A program made the translations under genes and the position numbers. A stretch of 64,000 nt of DNA from Paracoccus sp. MBLB3053 (GTDB taxonomy: Bacteria > Pseudomonadota > Alphaproteobacteria > Rhodobacterales > Rhodobacteraceae), in the NCBI RefSeq assembly GCF_031822435.1, contig NZ_JAVQLW010000001.1:2365501-2429500 (forward strand), read 5' to 3'. The notes beneath the pieces were generated by a model. The model worked only from the letters and a program-made list of their open reading frames with translations, was not told the origin of the DNA and did not search any database. Below are positions 9,539-18,838 of the stretch, piece by piece (the stretch's first letter is position 1; each line of letters opens with the position of its first letter).

Positions 9539-10888
9539 TCATGCCCGGCGAAGCGCGATCACCGCATTCAGCCCGCCAAAGGCAAAGGCGTTCGAAAGAA
9601 CCGCATTCACCTTCGCCTCGCGCGCCTCGTTCGGAACGACGTTCAGCGCGCATTCCGGATCTGGCTCTTCATAGCCAATCGTCGGCGCGATGATCCCATC
9701 CCGAAGCGCCATGATGCATGCAAGAAGCTCGACCGCCCCCGTCCCGCCGATCAGGTGGCCGTGCATCGACTTGGTCGACGACATCATCAACTGGTCCGCA
9801 TGTTGGCCGAAAGCATGAGCGACGGCTGCACATTCCGTCTTGTCGTTCGCCGCCGTTCCTGTTCCGTGGGCGTTGATGTAGCCGATATCCTCGGGTCGCA
9901 ATTGTGCATCCTGCATGGCGCCGGTGATCGCGCGTTCTGCCCCGATGGCCGAGGGCATGACGATATCCTGCGCGTCGGCAGACATGGAAAAACCCACCAC
10001 CTCGGCCAGAATGTCTGCGCCTCGGGCGATGGCATGTTCCCAATCCTCAAAAACGAAGACCCCGGCGCCCTCACCCTGGACCATACCGTTGCGCGTGGCA
10101 GAGAAAGGCCGGCAGGCGTCCTTCGACATGACCCGCAAGCCCTCCCAGGCCTTGACGCCGCCGAAGCACAGCATCGCCTCGGACCCGCCTGTAAGCATGA
10201 CGGTGGCCGCCCCGGACCTCACCATGTTGAATGCCATGCCCATGGCGTGGTTCGAACTGGCGCAGGCTGTCGCGACGGTGAAGCTTGGCCCCATCAGCCC
10301 GTATTCAAGGCTCAGATGCGAGGCGGCCGCATTGTTCATGAGCTTTGGCACGACAAACGGATGGACGCGGTTCTTCCCCTCTTCGTAGACCGTGCGGTAG
10401 TTCTCATCCCAGGTATTCATTCCGCCCGCGGCGGTGCCAAGGACGACGCCCGCGCGCAATCCCAGTTCCCCCTCGAAGATCAGCCCTGACTGGTCGACGG
10501 CCTCGCGCGCGGCAAGCAGGGTGAATTGGGTGAACTTGTCGTAAAGGACGATCTGCTGGCGATTGAAGTAAACCTCGGGGTCCCAGTGCCGGACCTGCCC
10601 CCCGATCTTGATCGCCAGACGGTCGACATCCCGAAAATCCAGTGGCCCTATCCCGCAGCGGCCCTCGCGCATGGCTTCAAGGGTGGATGGGACATCGCGG
10701 CCCAGGGCATTGATCGTGCCCATGCCGGTGATCGCCACGCGTCGCATGCCATTGGCATGCCGCCCCATGATGACGCGGCCAAGCATGGTCCGGGCACGCG
10801 TCGTCGCAGACTTGACCTTGCCCTTGACCTTTTCGGTCTTGCGGCCTGATTTCTCGGGCTTGTCGCCCTTGCTCTTCTTGGCGTTCAT
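9539..10888 (-). CDS. Beta-ketoacyl-ACP synthase (FabF-like) with Lys-rich N-terminal tail
   Basis: This condensing enzyme has the thiolase-fold start MRRVAITGMG at residue 48, nucleophile Cys209 in ATACASS, His341 in NAHGTGT and His376 in STKSMHGH: a complete KAS-II triad. The first 47 residues are an extra basic tail (KKSKGDKPEKSGRKTEK). The start at 10888 is supported by its ATGA overlap with the upstream acyl carrier protein stop. It probably elongates acyl chains held on that dedicated ACP. Since lpxD is the first gene of the run, a role in lipid A acyl supply is inferred; it is unlikely to be the housekeeping fabF. Confidence 0.88.
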   Translation of the reverse strand: MNAKKSKGDKPEKSGRKTEKVKGKVKSATTRARTMLGRVIMGRHANGMRRVAITGMGTINALGRDVPSTLEAMREGRCGIGPLDFRDVDRLAIKIGGQVRHWDPEVYFNRQQIVLYDKFTQFTLLAAREAVDQSGLIFEGELGLRAGVVLGTAAGGMNTWDENYRTVYEEGKNRVHPFVVPKLMNNAAASHLSLEYGLMGPSFTVATACASSNHAMGMAFNMVRSGAATVMLTGGSEAMLCFGGVKAWEGLRVMSKDACRPFSATRNGMVQGEGAGVFVFEDWEHAIARGADILAEVVGFSMSADAQDIVMPSAIGAERAITGAMQDAQLRPEDIGYINAHGTGTAANDKTECAAVAHAFGQHADQLMMSSTKSMHGHLIGGTGAVELLACIMALRDGIIAPTIGYEEPDPECALNVVPNEAREAKVNAVLSNAFAFGGLNAVIALRRA

Positions 10889-11157
10889 GCCTTTTCAGCG
10901 ACCAGCTTCTCGACTGCAGAAATGATCGAACCAAGGGTCGAGATATCGAAATCGGACTTCTCGGGCTCGTTCGCATTGAAGGGCACTGAGATGTCGAACT
11001 CTTCCTCAAGGGCAAAGATCGACTCGACGAGGCCCATGCTGTCGATACCGATTTCCTGCGGCGACATTTCCGGCCTCAACTCGGCAGGGTCCAGCATCGC
11101 CTGTTCGGCAATGATCTGGATGATACGATCACGGATATCAGTCATCTCGGTCTCCAT
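10885..11157 (-). CDS. Acyl carrier protein, specialised
   Basis: A 90-residue carrier protein with the phosphopantetheine attachment site at Ser36 in GIDSMGLVES. It is longer than AcpP (about 77 residues) and begins MTDIRDRIIQIIAEQA. The gene is wedged between lpxD (whose stop at 11158 directly abuts this start) and the fabF-like gene (4-base overlap). This suggests a dedicated carrier for envelope-lipid acyl chains, comparable in role to AcpXL of rhizobia, although the sequence resemblance to AcpXL is only general. Confidence 0.87.
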   Translation of the reverse strand: METEMTDIRDRIIQIIAEQAMLDPAELRPEMSPQEIGIDSMGLVESIFALEEEFDISVPFNANEPEKSDFDISTLGSIISAVEKLVAEKA

Positions 11158-12288
11158 TCAGCCCTTATCTTCTGAGCGAGCGTCCTGTTCGGACGCTTCA
11201 CCCGGGCGCTTTTCCATCAGCTTCTTAACAGTTTCACGAAGCTCTGCCACCTGCGCGTAGAGTCGTGGCAATCTGCGGATGTTCTTTTGCGCCTCGACAT
11301 GGGTTTCCATCTTCACTGCGGGGCTTCCCAGCAGGACACGACCGGCTGGTGCGTTCGTGAAGATCTTGGTCGAACCGCCGGCGATGACATCGTCTCCGAC
11401 AAAGATATTGTCGGAAACGCCAACCTGGCCGCCCAGCACGACCCGATTGCCGATCCGGGTCGAGCCCGCGACGCCGACCTGACCGCAAAGCATGCAATCT
11501 TCGCCCACGATGCAATTGTGTCCGATCTGCACGAGGTTGTCGATCTTGGTGCCGCGCCCGACGCGCGTCGCGCGTATCGTCCCGCGGTCGATCGTCGCAT
11601 TCGCCCCCAGTTCGACATCGTCCCCGATCTCGACACCGCCCAGGGAGTGGATGCGGGTCCAGTGCTGTTCGCGGATCTCATCCCGCTCACCCAGAGTTTC
11701 ACGGATCTGCTCGACCCCTGACTTCTCGGGCGTGACAAAGGAAAAGCCATCAGCTCCGACCGACGCGCCCGGATGCAGGATCACCCGGTCCCCGATCACG
11801 ATCTCATGCGCGATATGTGCGCCGGGATGGAACAGCGCGTCGGAACCGATAACCGTATCGCGTCCGATGGTTACATGTGCGGCGATCCGGGCGCGCGCTC
11901 CGATCCGGACACCTGATCCGATCACGACAAAGGGGCCGATCGCCGCATCCTTTCCGATCTCGGCGCTGGGATCTATGACCGCTGTCGGGTGAATTCCCGG
12001 CGCGATTTCCGGTCCCCGGTCGAACGCACGCGTGAGGCCTGCCATGGCGACGCGCGGCCTGCGCACCAGGATGGCCGCCTTGAGGCCAAGCGCATCGGGG
12101 TCCATGTCCTCGGCAATGATGGCCATGCTGCCCGCAGCAAGACGCTCGGCATAGGCGGGTGTCGTGGCCAGCGATATCTGCCCATCGCTGGCCTGCCCTG
12201 CTTCGGCGGCGCCAAGCACGGCCAGATCTCCGTCTCCCCAGAACCGGGCGTCAAGCGCCCGCGCGAGTTCGGCAATGGTCAGTTGCAT
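11158..12288 (-). CDS. lpxD: UDP-3-O-acylglucosamine N-acyltransferase LpxD
   Basis: The 376-residue protein has an N-terminal uridine-binding domain and a long left-handed beta helix of hexapeptide repeats (about residues 95-330), with the LpxD hallmark HPGASVGADGFSF. LpxD adds the N-linked 3-hydroxyacyl chain to UDP-3-O-acylglucosamine, the third step of lipid A synthesis, in the cytoplasm. It is the first gene of a run with an acyl carrier protein and a FabF-like synthase. It is not beside lpxA, lpxB or fabZ as in many bacteria, so this may be a second, specialised lpxD copy. Confidence 0.9.
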   Translation of the reverse strand: MQLTIAELARALDARFWGDGDLAVLGAAEAGQASDGQISLATTPAYAERLAAGSMAIIAEDMDPDALGLKAAILVRRPRVAMAGLTRAFDRGPEIAPGIHPTAVIDPSAEIGKDAAIGPFVVIGSGVRIGARARIAAHVTIGRDTVIGSDALFHPGAHIAHEIVIGDRVILHPGASVGADGFSFVTPEKSGVEQIRETLGERDEIREQHWTRIHSLGGVEIGDDVELGANATIDRGTIRATRVGRGTKIDNLVQIGHNCIVGEDCMLCGQVGVAGSTRIGNRVVLGGQVGVSDNIFVGDDVIAGGSTKIFTNAPAGRVLLGSPAVKMETHVEAQKNIRRLPRLYAQVAELRETVKKLMEKRPGEASEQDARSEDKG

Positions 12289-12314
12289 GCAGCTCCCCTT
12301 CGGTTGGGGATTAT

Positions 12315-14009
12315 CTAATTCTCCGACGCGGCAGAATCCAGACTGCCGACACCGGCCTTTACGAGCGCGGCCCGAACGCGGGCGTCGCGGCCATAGATGT
12401 CAGCATAGCGGCGGATCTTTCCCGAAGCATCCGGGAAGGTCGTGAAATAGACCAGATGCACCGGGATATCCGTTCGCATGTTCAGATAGGTCTCGCGTCC
12501 TGAATTCAGCGCCTTGTTGAAGACCTGTTCGGGGTGACGCACCTGATCGACAAGCAGTTCATAGGCCAGATCAAGGGGACGGGCCACGCGGATGCAACCG
12601 TGGGAATAGGCACGCCGCGACTGGTTGAAGAGATGCTTTGTCGGCGTGTCATGCAGATAGATGTTCCAAGGATTGGGGAACATGAACTTCACAACACCCA
12701 ACGCGTTGTCATCGCTGGGTTTCTGTCGCATGCGATAGGGAAAATTCGCGGCGGTATATTTCCGGAAATCGATCCTGTCGCGAGAGATCACGTTTCCGGC
12801 GCGATCGACGACATCGAGATGGCCGACCGCGTGACGGTTGGCCTGAAGCCTTGGCAGATATTCCTTGACCGTGATCGAGCGCGGCACGTTCCAGCGCGGA
12901 TTGACCACGATATATTTCATCGACTCGGTAAACTCGGGCGTCTCGTGGGTATCTTCATCCTTGCCGATCACGACTCGCGTCGAGAACACCTCGCGGCCGG
13001 CTTCGTTGATCGAGGCGGTGAAGCTTGGAAGATTGACCCAGACATGGCGGGCATCAAGATCATAGCCCTGCATCCAGCGCAGTCGCTCAAGCGCAACAAG
13101 AAGATCCCAGGCAATCGGCCCGGGTCCCTGGTTCAGGCGCGAGATCGTGCGCGGTCCGGCGACACCATCGGCCACAAGGCCAGCCTCGGTCTGGAACCGC
13201 CCCAGGGCTGACGTCAAAGGCCCATCGAACTCGGTTTCCGAACCAAGAGGCACGGCGGCAAATCCCATCGATTCGAGACGAACCCGAAGCAGAGCGACAG
13301 CCTCTCCGGAATCCCCTTCCTTCAAGGTCCCTCTCGGAACCTGTGGCGTTCCAGCCGGCGCGATCAGCCTTTCAGTGGCCGCCAAAGCCTGCTGCAAGCT
13401 GCGATAGTCCTTGCCGGAAGGGGCGATTCCGGCAAGCCAGGCGACAGGATCGGCTGCCTTCGCGAAATCACGCATCATTTCCCCGGCTCGCGGCCTGTTG
13501 ACGGTTCGCTTGATCGCGGGATCGACCTTTTGCGGATCAAGCAGGCCGCCGGTCAGGTCATGTGTCCAGCGAAAGAAGGCAACGGCAAAGGCAAGTTCTT
13601 CGTCGATCGTATCCGCGCCATGTTCGTGCAACCGGACAAGTTTCGTGCGGTCATAGCGTGTCGCTGGAAGCCCATGCCCCGCAGCCTGCCCAATGGCCTT
13701 GATAAGGGCATCGCGGCGCCCTGCCCCCTCGGCGTCAAGGAAGATAGGCTTCAGCCCATTGGTCCCGTAGAAATCGGCCAGGCCGGGATTGCGCGCAACT
13801 GCCTGGGCAAGTTGCATTTCCCTTTCACTGAACACCAGCCGGGGAGCGGGCAAGGCCGCGACGGAGGCCGTTTCCAGCCCCTGCGCGGTCGCAGTTCCGC
13901 CCTGAATGATCAGGGCCATCGACAACAGACATGGCGCAACCAGAGAGCGAATCAATCCAAAACCCACCAAATTGAAATTCCCGTTTGCCAAGATCAAAAT
14001 CCTTGCCAT
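12315..14009 (-). CDS. L,D-transpeptidase, YcbB/LdtD type
   Basis: The 564-residue protein has an N-terminal hydrophobic export signal (about residues 19-43, ending TATAQG), a scaffold domain, a peptidoglycan-binding domain at about 227-295, and a YkuD catalytic domain with SHGCIRV (nucleophile Cys472). The layout matches E. coli LdtD (YcbB), which forms 3-3 crosslinks in peptidoglycan in the periplasm. It is divergent from a MepK-like peptidase gene at 14279, the partner activity. The first codon is uncertain: a GTG fifteen codons in would also leave a complete signal. Confidence 0.9.
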   Translation of the reverse strand: MARILILANGNFNLVGFGLIRSLVAPCLLSMALIIQGGTATAQGLETASVAALPAPRLVFSEREMQLAQAVARNPGLADFYGTNGLKPIFLDAEGAGRRDALIKAIGQAAGHGLPATRYDRTKLVRLHEHGADTIDEELAFAVAFFRWTHDLTGGLLDPQKVDPAIKRTVNRPRAGEMMRDFAKAADPVAWLAGIAPSGKDYRSLQQALAATERLIAPAGTPQVPRGTLKEGDSGEAVALLRVRLESMGFAAVPLGSETEFDGPLTSALGRFQTEAGLVADGVAGPRTISRLNQGPGPIAWDLLVALERLRWMQGYDLDARHVWVNLPSFTASINEAGREVFSTRVVIGKDEDTHETPEFTESMKYIVVNPRWNVPRSITVKEYLPRLQANRHAVGHLDVVDRAGNVISRDRIDFRKYTAANFPYRMRQKPSDDNALGVVKFMFPNPWNIYLHDTPTKHLFNQSRRAYSHGCIRVARPLDLAYELLVDQVRHPEQVFNKALNSGRETYLNMRTDIPVHLVYFTTFPDASGKIRRYADIYGRDARVRAALVKAGVGSLDSAASEN

Positions 14010-14278
14010 TGATGGTGGCCGCAGTCCAGAAGGCGTTGCAATTTTGCGTCACGGATGATGCAAGGCGAACACGCGTCGAACAAAACCGTTAGCACGGCTA
14101 GGTACTCGCTTTGTGATCGGCGGATTCTCGCCGAATATAGCGGATGTCTGCCACCGGCGGAACGAAATGCTTTCCTCGGCTCGCGCGGTGGTGACATATT
14201 GTTTACGGGATCCCGGCTAAAACGGGGCCTGCCGAGCAACAGCCGGCATAAACAACGAAGCAGGACAGGCGATCTGAC
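14010..14278. promoter_or_regulatory. Divergent promoter region between L,D-transpeptidase and MepK-like genes
   Basis: The 269-bp gap separates two divergently transcribed peptidoglycan genes and must contain both promoters. It is less GC-rich than the flanking genes. No convincing operator palindrome was found by eye. Confidence 0.5.
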
Positions 14279-14839
14279 ATGACGTTCGAAACTATCTCGC
14301 GTCGCGGCATCCTTAGTGTGTTCGCGGCGACGACGGTGGCAGCAGCGCCGGTTATGGCCAATGCCTTCGGTCTGATGCGGGGTGCCGGTGACGTACGCCG
14401 CATTCGCATGTATTCGGGACGCACGGGGGAAAGCATCGACACGGTTTACTGGGTCGATGGCAAGTACATCCGCGACGCACTGAATGAAATCAATGTGTTC
14501 ATGCGCGATTGGCGCACGGGCCAAGCGATCGGGATAGACCCGCGCACCGTCGATATTGCAGCGGCCTCGCACCGGTTGCTGCAGACCAACGAACCCTACA
14601 TGATGCTGTCGGGTTACCGCTCACCCAAGACCAATGCGATGCTTCGCTCGCGCTCGTCCGGGGTGGCCAAGAACTCGCTGCACATGGTCGGCAAGGCTGC
14701 GGATCTGCGGCTCAAGTCGCGATCGGTCGGCCAGATGTACAAGGCCGCTGCGGCCTGCCGCGCCGGTGGGGTTGGTAAATACTCGCGCTCCAATTTCGTG
14801 CACATGGATTGTGGACCTATCCGGCACTGGGGCGCCTGA
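14279..14839 (+). CDS. DUF882 / MepK-like murein endopeptidase (M15 family)
   Basis: The 186-residue protein has an N-terminal export signal with SRRGIL followed by a hydrophobic run, which resembles a Tat signal. The zinc-site residues His135 and Asp142 in HMVGKAAD and His175 in NFVHMD are those of the M15/DUF882 group that includes E. coli MepK (YcbK). MepK cleaves 3-3 crosslinks, which are made by L,D-transpeptidases. The divergent neighbour is such a transpeptidase; in E. coli ycbB and ycbK are also adjacent. Function is inferred from this match. Confidence 0.88.
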   Translation: MTFETISRRGILSVFAATTVAAAPVMANAFGLMRGAGDVRRIRMYSGRTGESIDTVYWVDGKYIRDALNEINVFMRDWRTGQAIGIDPRTVDIAAASHRLLQTNEPYMMLSGYRSPKTNAMLRSRSSGVAKNSLHMVGKAADLRLKSRSVGQMYKAAAACRAGGVGKYSRSNFVHMDCGPIRHWGA

Positions 14840-14873
14840 CTCGCAAACGGTAAAGTTTGCGCGATCTCGCTAA

Positions 14874-14900
14874 GACCCGCCCCTAGGGGCGGGTTTTCGC
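14874..14900 (+). terminator. Rho-independent terminator after the MepK-like gene
   Basis: CCCGCCCC (14876-14883) and GGGGCGGG (14886-14893) form a perfect 8-bp stem with a two-base centre, followed by TTTTCGCGTTTT. It lies 37 bases after the stop at 14839. Confidence 0.85.
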
Positions 14901-14915
14901 GTTTTGACGGTCCGC

Positions 14916-15677
14916 TCAGAAGCGCAGGATCGGTGGAGCATTTGGATCGCGCCGCGCAGCAGGCTGGGGCGCTTCCGGCTGGGGCACATCGATCACCAGC
15001 GCAACCGGCGGGTGCATGGCACTGGTGAATGCCAGATCAACCCCGCCAGCGATCTCAGGCAGAAACGCCATCAACTCGGCAAAGGCCTTTGCAACGGCAG
15101 AACGATGCGACTCATCCACCCCTTTCAGCATCAGCACGTGATTTGAACGTCCGTCTTCCCAGTCCGCTGCCACCAGCGCCGCTGATTGGACCATTCCGGC
15201 CATATCGCCGAGCCGAGTCGAGATGGGTTCGGCAAGGCAGCTTACAACAGCAAGATCCGGAGCCCGCACCTGCCTCGGCGTCTCGTCGCTGGCAAGGCTT
15301 GGCTCTGCTTCCAAGGCATCGACCAGCCAGCCGAGCGTTGGCGCATCCAGCAGCATCTCGGATGGTTCGCCCGGATTGACAAGCAATCCGCGGTGTTCAT
15401 TCACCAGCGTCGCCGCAAGAACCCGGCCGGGCAACGCGACATAGGCAACCGGCCCGCCCATGAACCCTGCCAGCCGGTCTTCGGCATCGCAGGCCAGCGC
15501 GACCGATCCGTTATCAAGGGGAAAAACACGCAATTCGGCCTTGTCGCCAGTGGGCTCGGTCACGAGGGCGGCGAAAAGCTCGGTATCAGCGAGGCGTGAC
15601 AGAATGCGGGCGCGCTGTGCCTGATCGGCCTCATGGAAGGGAATCGTGAAGAATGCGTCAAACGGTGTCATCGCCAT
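14916..15677 (-). CDS. SseB-family protein
   Basis: A 253-residue soluble protein with the pattern of the SseB N-terminal domain (TELFAALVTEP, VALACDAEDRLAGFMG, VNPGEPSEMLLD). SseB was described in E. coli as an enhancer of rhodanese-like serine sensitivity; its molecular function is not known. The C-terminus is Pro/Ala-rich. Its start overlaps the end of the upstream uracil-DNA-glycosylase-family gene by 20 bases, so the two are probably co-expressed. Confidence 0.8.
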   Translation of the reverse strand: MAMTPFDAFFTIPFHEADQAQRARILSRLADTELFAALVTEPTGDKAELRVFPLDNGSVALACDAEDRLAGFMGGPVAYVALPGRVLAATLVNEHRGLLVNPGEPSEMLLDAPTLGWLVDALEAEPSLASDETPRQVRAPDLAVVSCLAEPISTRLGDMAGMVQSAALVAADWEDGRSNHVLMLKGVDESHRSAVAKAFAELMAFLPEIAGGVDLAFTSAMHPPVALVIDVPQPEAPQPAARRDPNAPPILRF

Positions 15678-16260
15678 CTCTCAGGATATGGTTCGTGGCC
15701 GAACGAAGCTCGGGCAAAAGCTCGGCCTCGAACCAGGAATTGCGTTTCAGCCAGCCGGTATTTCGCCAGGACGGATGAGGCAAGGGAAAGATGTCCGGTG
15801 CATGGTTGCGCCACTCTGCAACCGTGGCCGTCACGCCTTGGCGGGAACCCACCCCGAGATGCCAGCGCTGCGCATGCCCCCCGACCAGGAGCGTGAGCCG
15901 GGGCTGCAATTCATTCATCACCCGTTCCCGCCATGTCGCCGCGCAAATCGGTGGTGGCGGGAGATCAGAGTTCCGGGTGTCATATCCGGGAAAGCAGAAC
16001 GCCATCGGTACGATCGCGATCCTTCTTCGATCATAGAAGACGCTGTCGGTGACACCCATCCAGTCGCGAAGCCGGTCGCCCGAACGATCGGCGAAGGGTC
16101 GCCCCGCCAGATGCACACGCATCCCGGGAGCCTGGCCGACGATCAGGATGCGCGCGCCGGATTCGAACCAGACCACGGGGCGTGGCTGGTGTTTCGTGGC
16201 GGTCGCGGCAAAACGCTGCGCACATATGCGACATGCCCGGATCTGGTCAGAAAGCTCCAT
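15658..16260 (-). CDS. Uracil-DNA glycosylase family protein
   Basis: The 200-residue protein has the UDG-fold motifs LIVGQAPGMRVH (motif A) and PLPHPSWRN (motif B), and starts MELSDQIRACRICAQRF with two cysteines. The family contains both true uracil-DNA glycosylases and uncharacterised members. The short version without a full four-Cys cluster is often annotated simply as UDG-family. The start at 16260 is preferred because the sequence upstream looks non-coding. It overlaps the downstream sseB-like gene. Confidence 0.82.
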   Translation of the reverse strand: MELSDQIRACRICAQRFAATATKHQPRPVVWFESGARILIVGQAPGMRVHLAGRPFADRSGDRLRDWMGVTDSVFYDRRRIAIVPMAFCFPGYDTRNSDLPPPPICAATWRERVMNELQPRLTLLVGGHAQRWHLGVGSRQGVTATVAEWRNHAPDIFPLPHPSWRNTGWLKRNSWFEAELLPELRSATNHILRDGDDTV

Positions 16261-16464
16261 CAAGTGCAGATAGGTCGGATTTCGCGAATGGAAAGCCCCG
16301 TGTTCTTCACGATAAATCAATGAACTCGCGGTCAAGGTGGACAGTATCGCAGGTGCAGCATATTGTCCGGTCAAGCGTATTCATCGTGCACTGAGGCAGA
16401 TGGGTTTATTCAGATCACGCCACGCGCGACGGGCGATCCTACGCGAGGCGACCAAGGCGGCCTG

Positions 16465-17118
16465 ATGATAGAATTCGACAATGTCTCGAAATCCTTCTGG
16501 ACCGGCAAACAGCGCAAGGTGATCCTCGATCGCGCGTCGTTCCGGATCGAACTTGGCAAGTCCGTGGGCATTCTTGCACCAAATGGCACGGGCAAGACGA
16601 CGATCATCAACATGATGTGCGGGCTGGAGAAACCGGATGAAGGGACGATCCGAACCGATTGCCGGGTATCGTTCCCATTGGGTTTCATGGGCGGCATCGC
16701 CTCGAAGCTGAGCGCGAACGAGAATTGCCGCTACATCGCGCGGATCTATGGGCTCGACCCGGATTACGTCGAGGCGTTCTGTCGGTGGCTTACGGACATC
16801 AAGGAATATTTCGACATGCCCGTCGGCACCTACAGTGCCGGTATGCGCTCTCGCTTCACCTTTTCGCTGATGCTTGCGCTCGAATTCGACGTCTACCTGA
16901 TCGACGAAGGCATGCCCTCCACCACCGATGTGGATTTCAACCGCAAAGCTGGTGCAGTGCTTTATGATCGCCTGAAATCGGCAACGGTCGTCGTCGTGTC
17001 GCATCAGGCCCGCACGATCGAGAAATTCTGCAGCTCGGCCGCGGTCTTGCGGGACGGGAAGCTCTATCAGTTCGAAACCCTCGAAGAGGCAAAGCAATAT
17101 TATGACTACACCGCCTAA
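16465..17118 (+). CDS. Capsule polysaccharide export ABC transporter ATP-binding protein (KpsT-like)
   Basis: A 217-residue ATPase with Walker A APNGTGKTT (Lys44), a signature YSAGMRSRF at about 123-131 and Walker B VYLIDEG (Asp147-Glu148). The first Walker A glycine is replaced by Ala. The YSAGM signature is typical of KpsT/Wzt-type polysaccharide exporters. It energises export of capsule or lipid-linked polysaccharide across the inner membrane. The permease (KpsM) that it needs is not in this window. The 3' end overlaps the KpsE-like gene by 17 bases. Confidence 0.87.
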   Translation: MIEFDNVSKSFWTGKQRKVILDRASFRIELGKSVGILAPNGTGKTTIINMMCGLEKPDEGTIRTDCRVSFPLGFMGGIASKLSANENCRYIARIYGLDPDYVEAFCRWLTDIKEYFDMPVGTYSAGMRSRFTFSLMLALEFDVYLIDEGMPSTTDVDFNRKAGAVLYDRLKSATVVVVSHQARTIEKFCSSAAVLRDGKLYQFETLEEAKQYYDYTA

Positions 17119-18838
17119 GGCGAGGGTCTATCGCATCAGCCGCGAAGAGTCCGTTCTGGCCGTCAAGCGCGGCGCCGGCGCCGTCGAAACGGCTCGAGCG
17201 GTGCAGGTCGAATCGCGCAAGCGCCGCGTCGAACAGCCGCAGATCGATCAGGACCCCGGGCAGCTTTTCGCCGAGGAAGATGACGGCTTCGGCGAAATGC
17301 GTTTTCCCGGCGCCACACAAGACGCATCGCCCGAGACAGGCGGAAGCGACCCGGATATGGCCGAGCGCATCGAAGCCGTCCGCGCCGAGAACCTTTCAAG
17401 CCGGCAACTGCGCATGGCGCGTCGCATTGCCGCAATGCACGAGATCGAGGTCGATTCCGACCTTGAGGCCGTCGTCGCCCTGCGAGATCGTGGGATCGAT
17501 CCGTTCCACCGCGCGGCCCTGGGCCAGATGATTTCCGCCGAGGGCAATCGCGCCCCTCAATCAGCGGGCGGCGCAGGCGTTCCGGCTCCTGTTCAGCAGC
17601 CCAAGCCGCCCAAGCGCCGCGGCACCGAGATCATGCCGATCGCACCGGGTCAGTCGCCCCTGCCTTCCCGCGAGGCCCTGACAGAGGAAAAGCGCGCGAC
17701 CGAGATCATCAATATCCAGCGGGACATTGCGCGGCGCCGGCGGCGCAAGCTTGCGATGCTGTTCGCCCGCCTCGTCGCCTTCGTCGGCATTCCGACGATC
17801 ATTGCGGGCTACTATTATTTTACGGTCGCAACGCCTCTATATGCGACCGAATCGCAGTTTCAGATACAGCAAGCCGACAAGACCGCCTCAGGTGGGCTCA
17901 GCGGGTTGTTCAGTGGAACGCAGCTTGCGACCAACACGGATTCAGTCTCGGTGCAAAGCTACCTGACCTCACGGGACGCGATGCTGCGGCTTGACCGGGA
18001 ACTGGGATTCAAGACGGCGTTTCAAAGCGAGCAGATCGATCCGATCCTGCGACTTGCGCCCGATGCAACGAACGAACAAGCCTACAAGCTTTACCGGGAC
18101 TCGGTCCGCATCGGTTATGACCCCACTGAGGGCGTGATCAACATGGAGGTGATCGCACCCAACCCGGAACTGAGCCAGGACTTTTCGGTCGCCCTGATCA
18201 AATATGCCGAGGGTCAGGTCGACCAGATGACCTCACGCCTGCGCGAAGACCAGATGCGTGGCTCAGTCGAAAGCTATGAAGATGCCGAGAAAAAGGTCCA
18301 GGACGCGCAGCGCCGCGTCCAAGAGCTGCAGGAAAGGCTGGGCGTCCTTGATCCCGTTGCCGAGGGCAGCGTCATCATGGGCCATATCGCGGAACTCGAA
18401 CGTCAGCTTGCCTCCAAGAAGCTCGAACTTGGTCAGTTGGAATCGAACCGCAACCCGAACCAGAGCCGTGTCCAGGGGGTGCAGGGTGACATTTCGCGGC
18501 TCGAGGAAATGCTTGCAGAAACGCGGTCGCAACTGACCGAGGGAACGGCCGCGCGCAACTCGCTTGCCACGATCTCGGGCGAAATCCGGATCGCCGAATC
18601 CGACCTTCTGACTCGGCAGGAACTCTTGGCGGCAGCGGCAGCGCAGATGGAAAATGCGCGGATTGAAGCGAACAAGCAGGTCCGCTATCTGTCGCTTTCG
18701 GTCGCCCCGGTCCCCCCGGACGAGGCGACATATCCCAAGGCATTCCAGAATACGATCGTCGCGTTCCTGATCTTTTCCGGCATCTACCTGATGCTTTCGC
18801 TGACCGCGTCGATCCTTCGTGAACAGGTATCGTCATGA
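17102..18838 (+). CDS. Capsule polysaccharide export inner-membrane protein (KpsE-like) with long cytoplasmic tail
   Basis: The 578-residue protein has one membrane segment at 217-240, a large periplasmic part with a coiled coil (about 370-520), and a second membrane segment at about 549-572. This is the layout of KpsE/Wzz-type polysaccharide co-polymerases that bridge the inner-membrane exporter to the outer membrane. Unusually, about 210 residues precede the first membrane segment: a Pro/Arg/Glu-rich, probably disordered cytoplasmic extension. The gene overlaps its KpsT-like partner and the downstream kdsA (4 bases). Confidence 0.86.
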   Translation: MTTPPKARVYRISREESVLAVKRGAGAVETARAVQVESRKRRVEQPQIDQDPGQLFAEEDDGFGEMRFPGATQDASPETGGSDPDMAERIEAVRAENLSSRQLRMARRIAAMHEIEVDSDLEAVVALRDRGIDPFHRAALGQMISAEGNRAPQSAGGAGVPAPVQQPKPPKRRGTEIMPIAPGQSPLPSREALTEEKRATEIINIQRDIARRRRRKLAMLFARLVAFVGIPTIIAGYYYFTVATPLYATESQFQIQQADKTASGGLSGLFSGTQLATNTDSVSVQSYLTSRDAMLRLDRELGFKTAFQSEQIDPILRLAPDATNEQAYKLYRDSVRIGYDPTEGVINMEVIAPNPELSQDFSVALIKYAEGQVDQMTSRLREDQMRGSVESYEDAEKKVQDAQRRVQELQERLGVLDPVAEGSVIMGHIAELERQLASKKLELGQLESNRNPNQSRVQGVQGDISRLEEMLAETRSQLTEGTAARNSLATISGEIRIAESDLLTRQELLAAAAAQMENARIEANKQVRYLSLSVAPVPPDEATYPKAFQNTIVAFLIFSGIYLMLSLTASILREQVSS

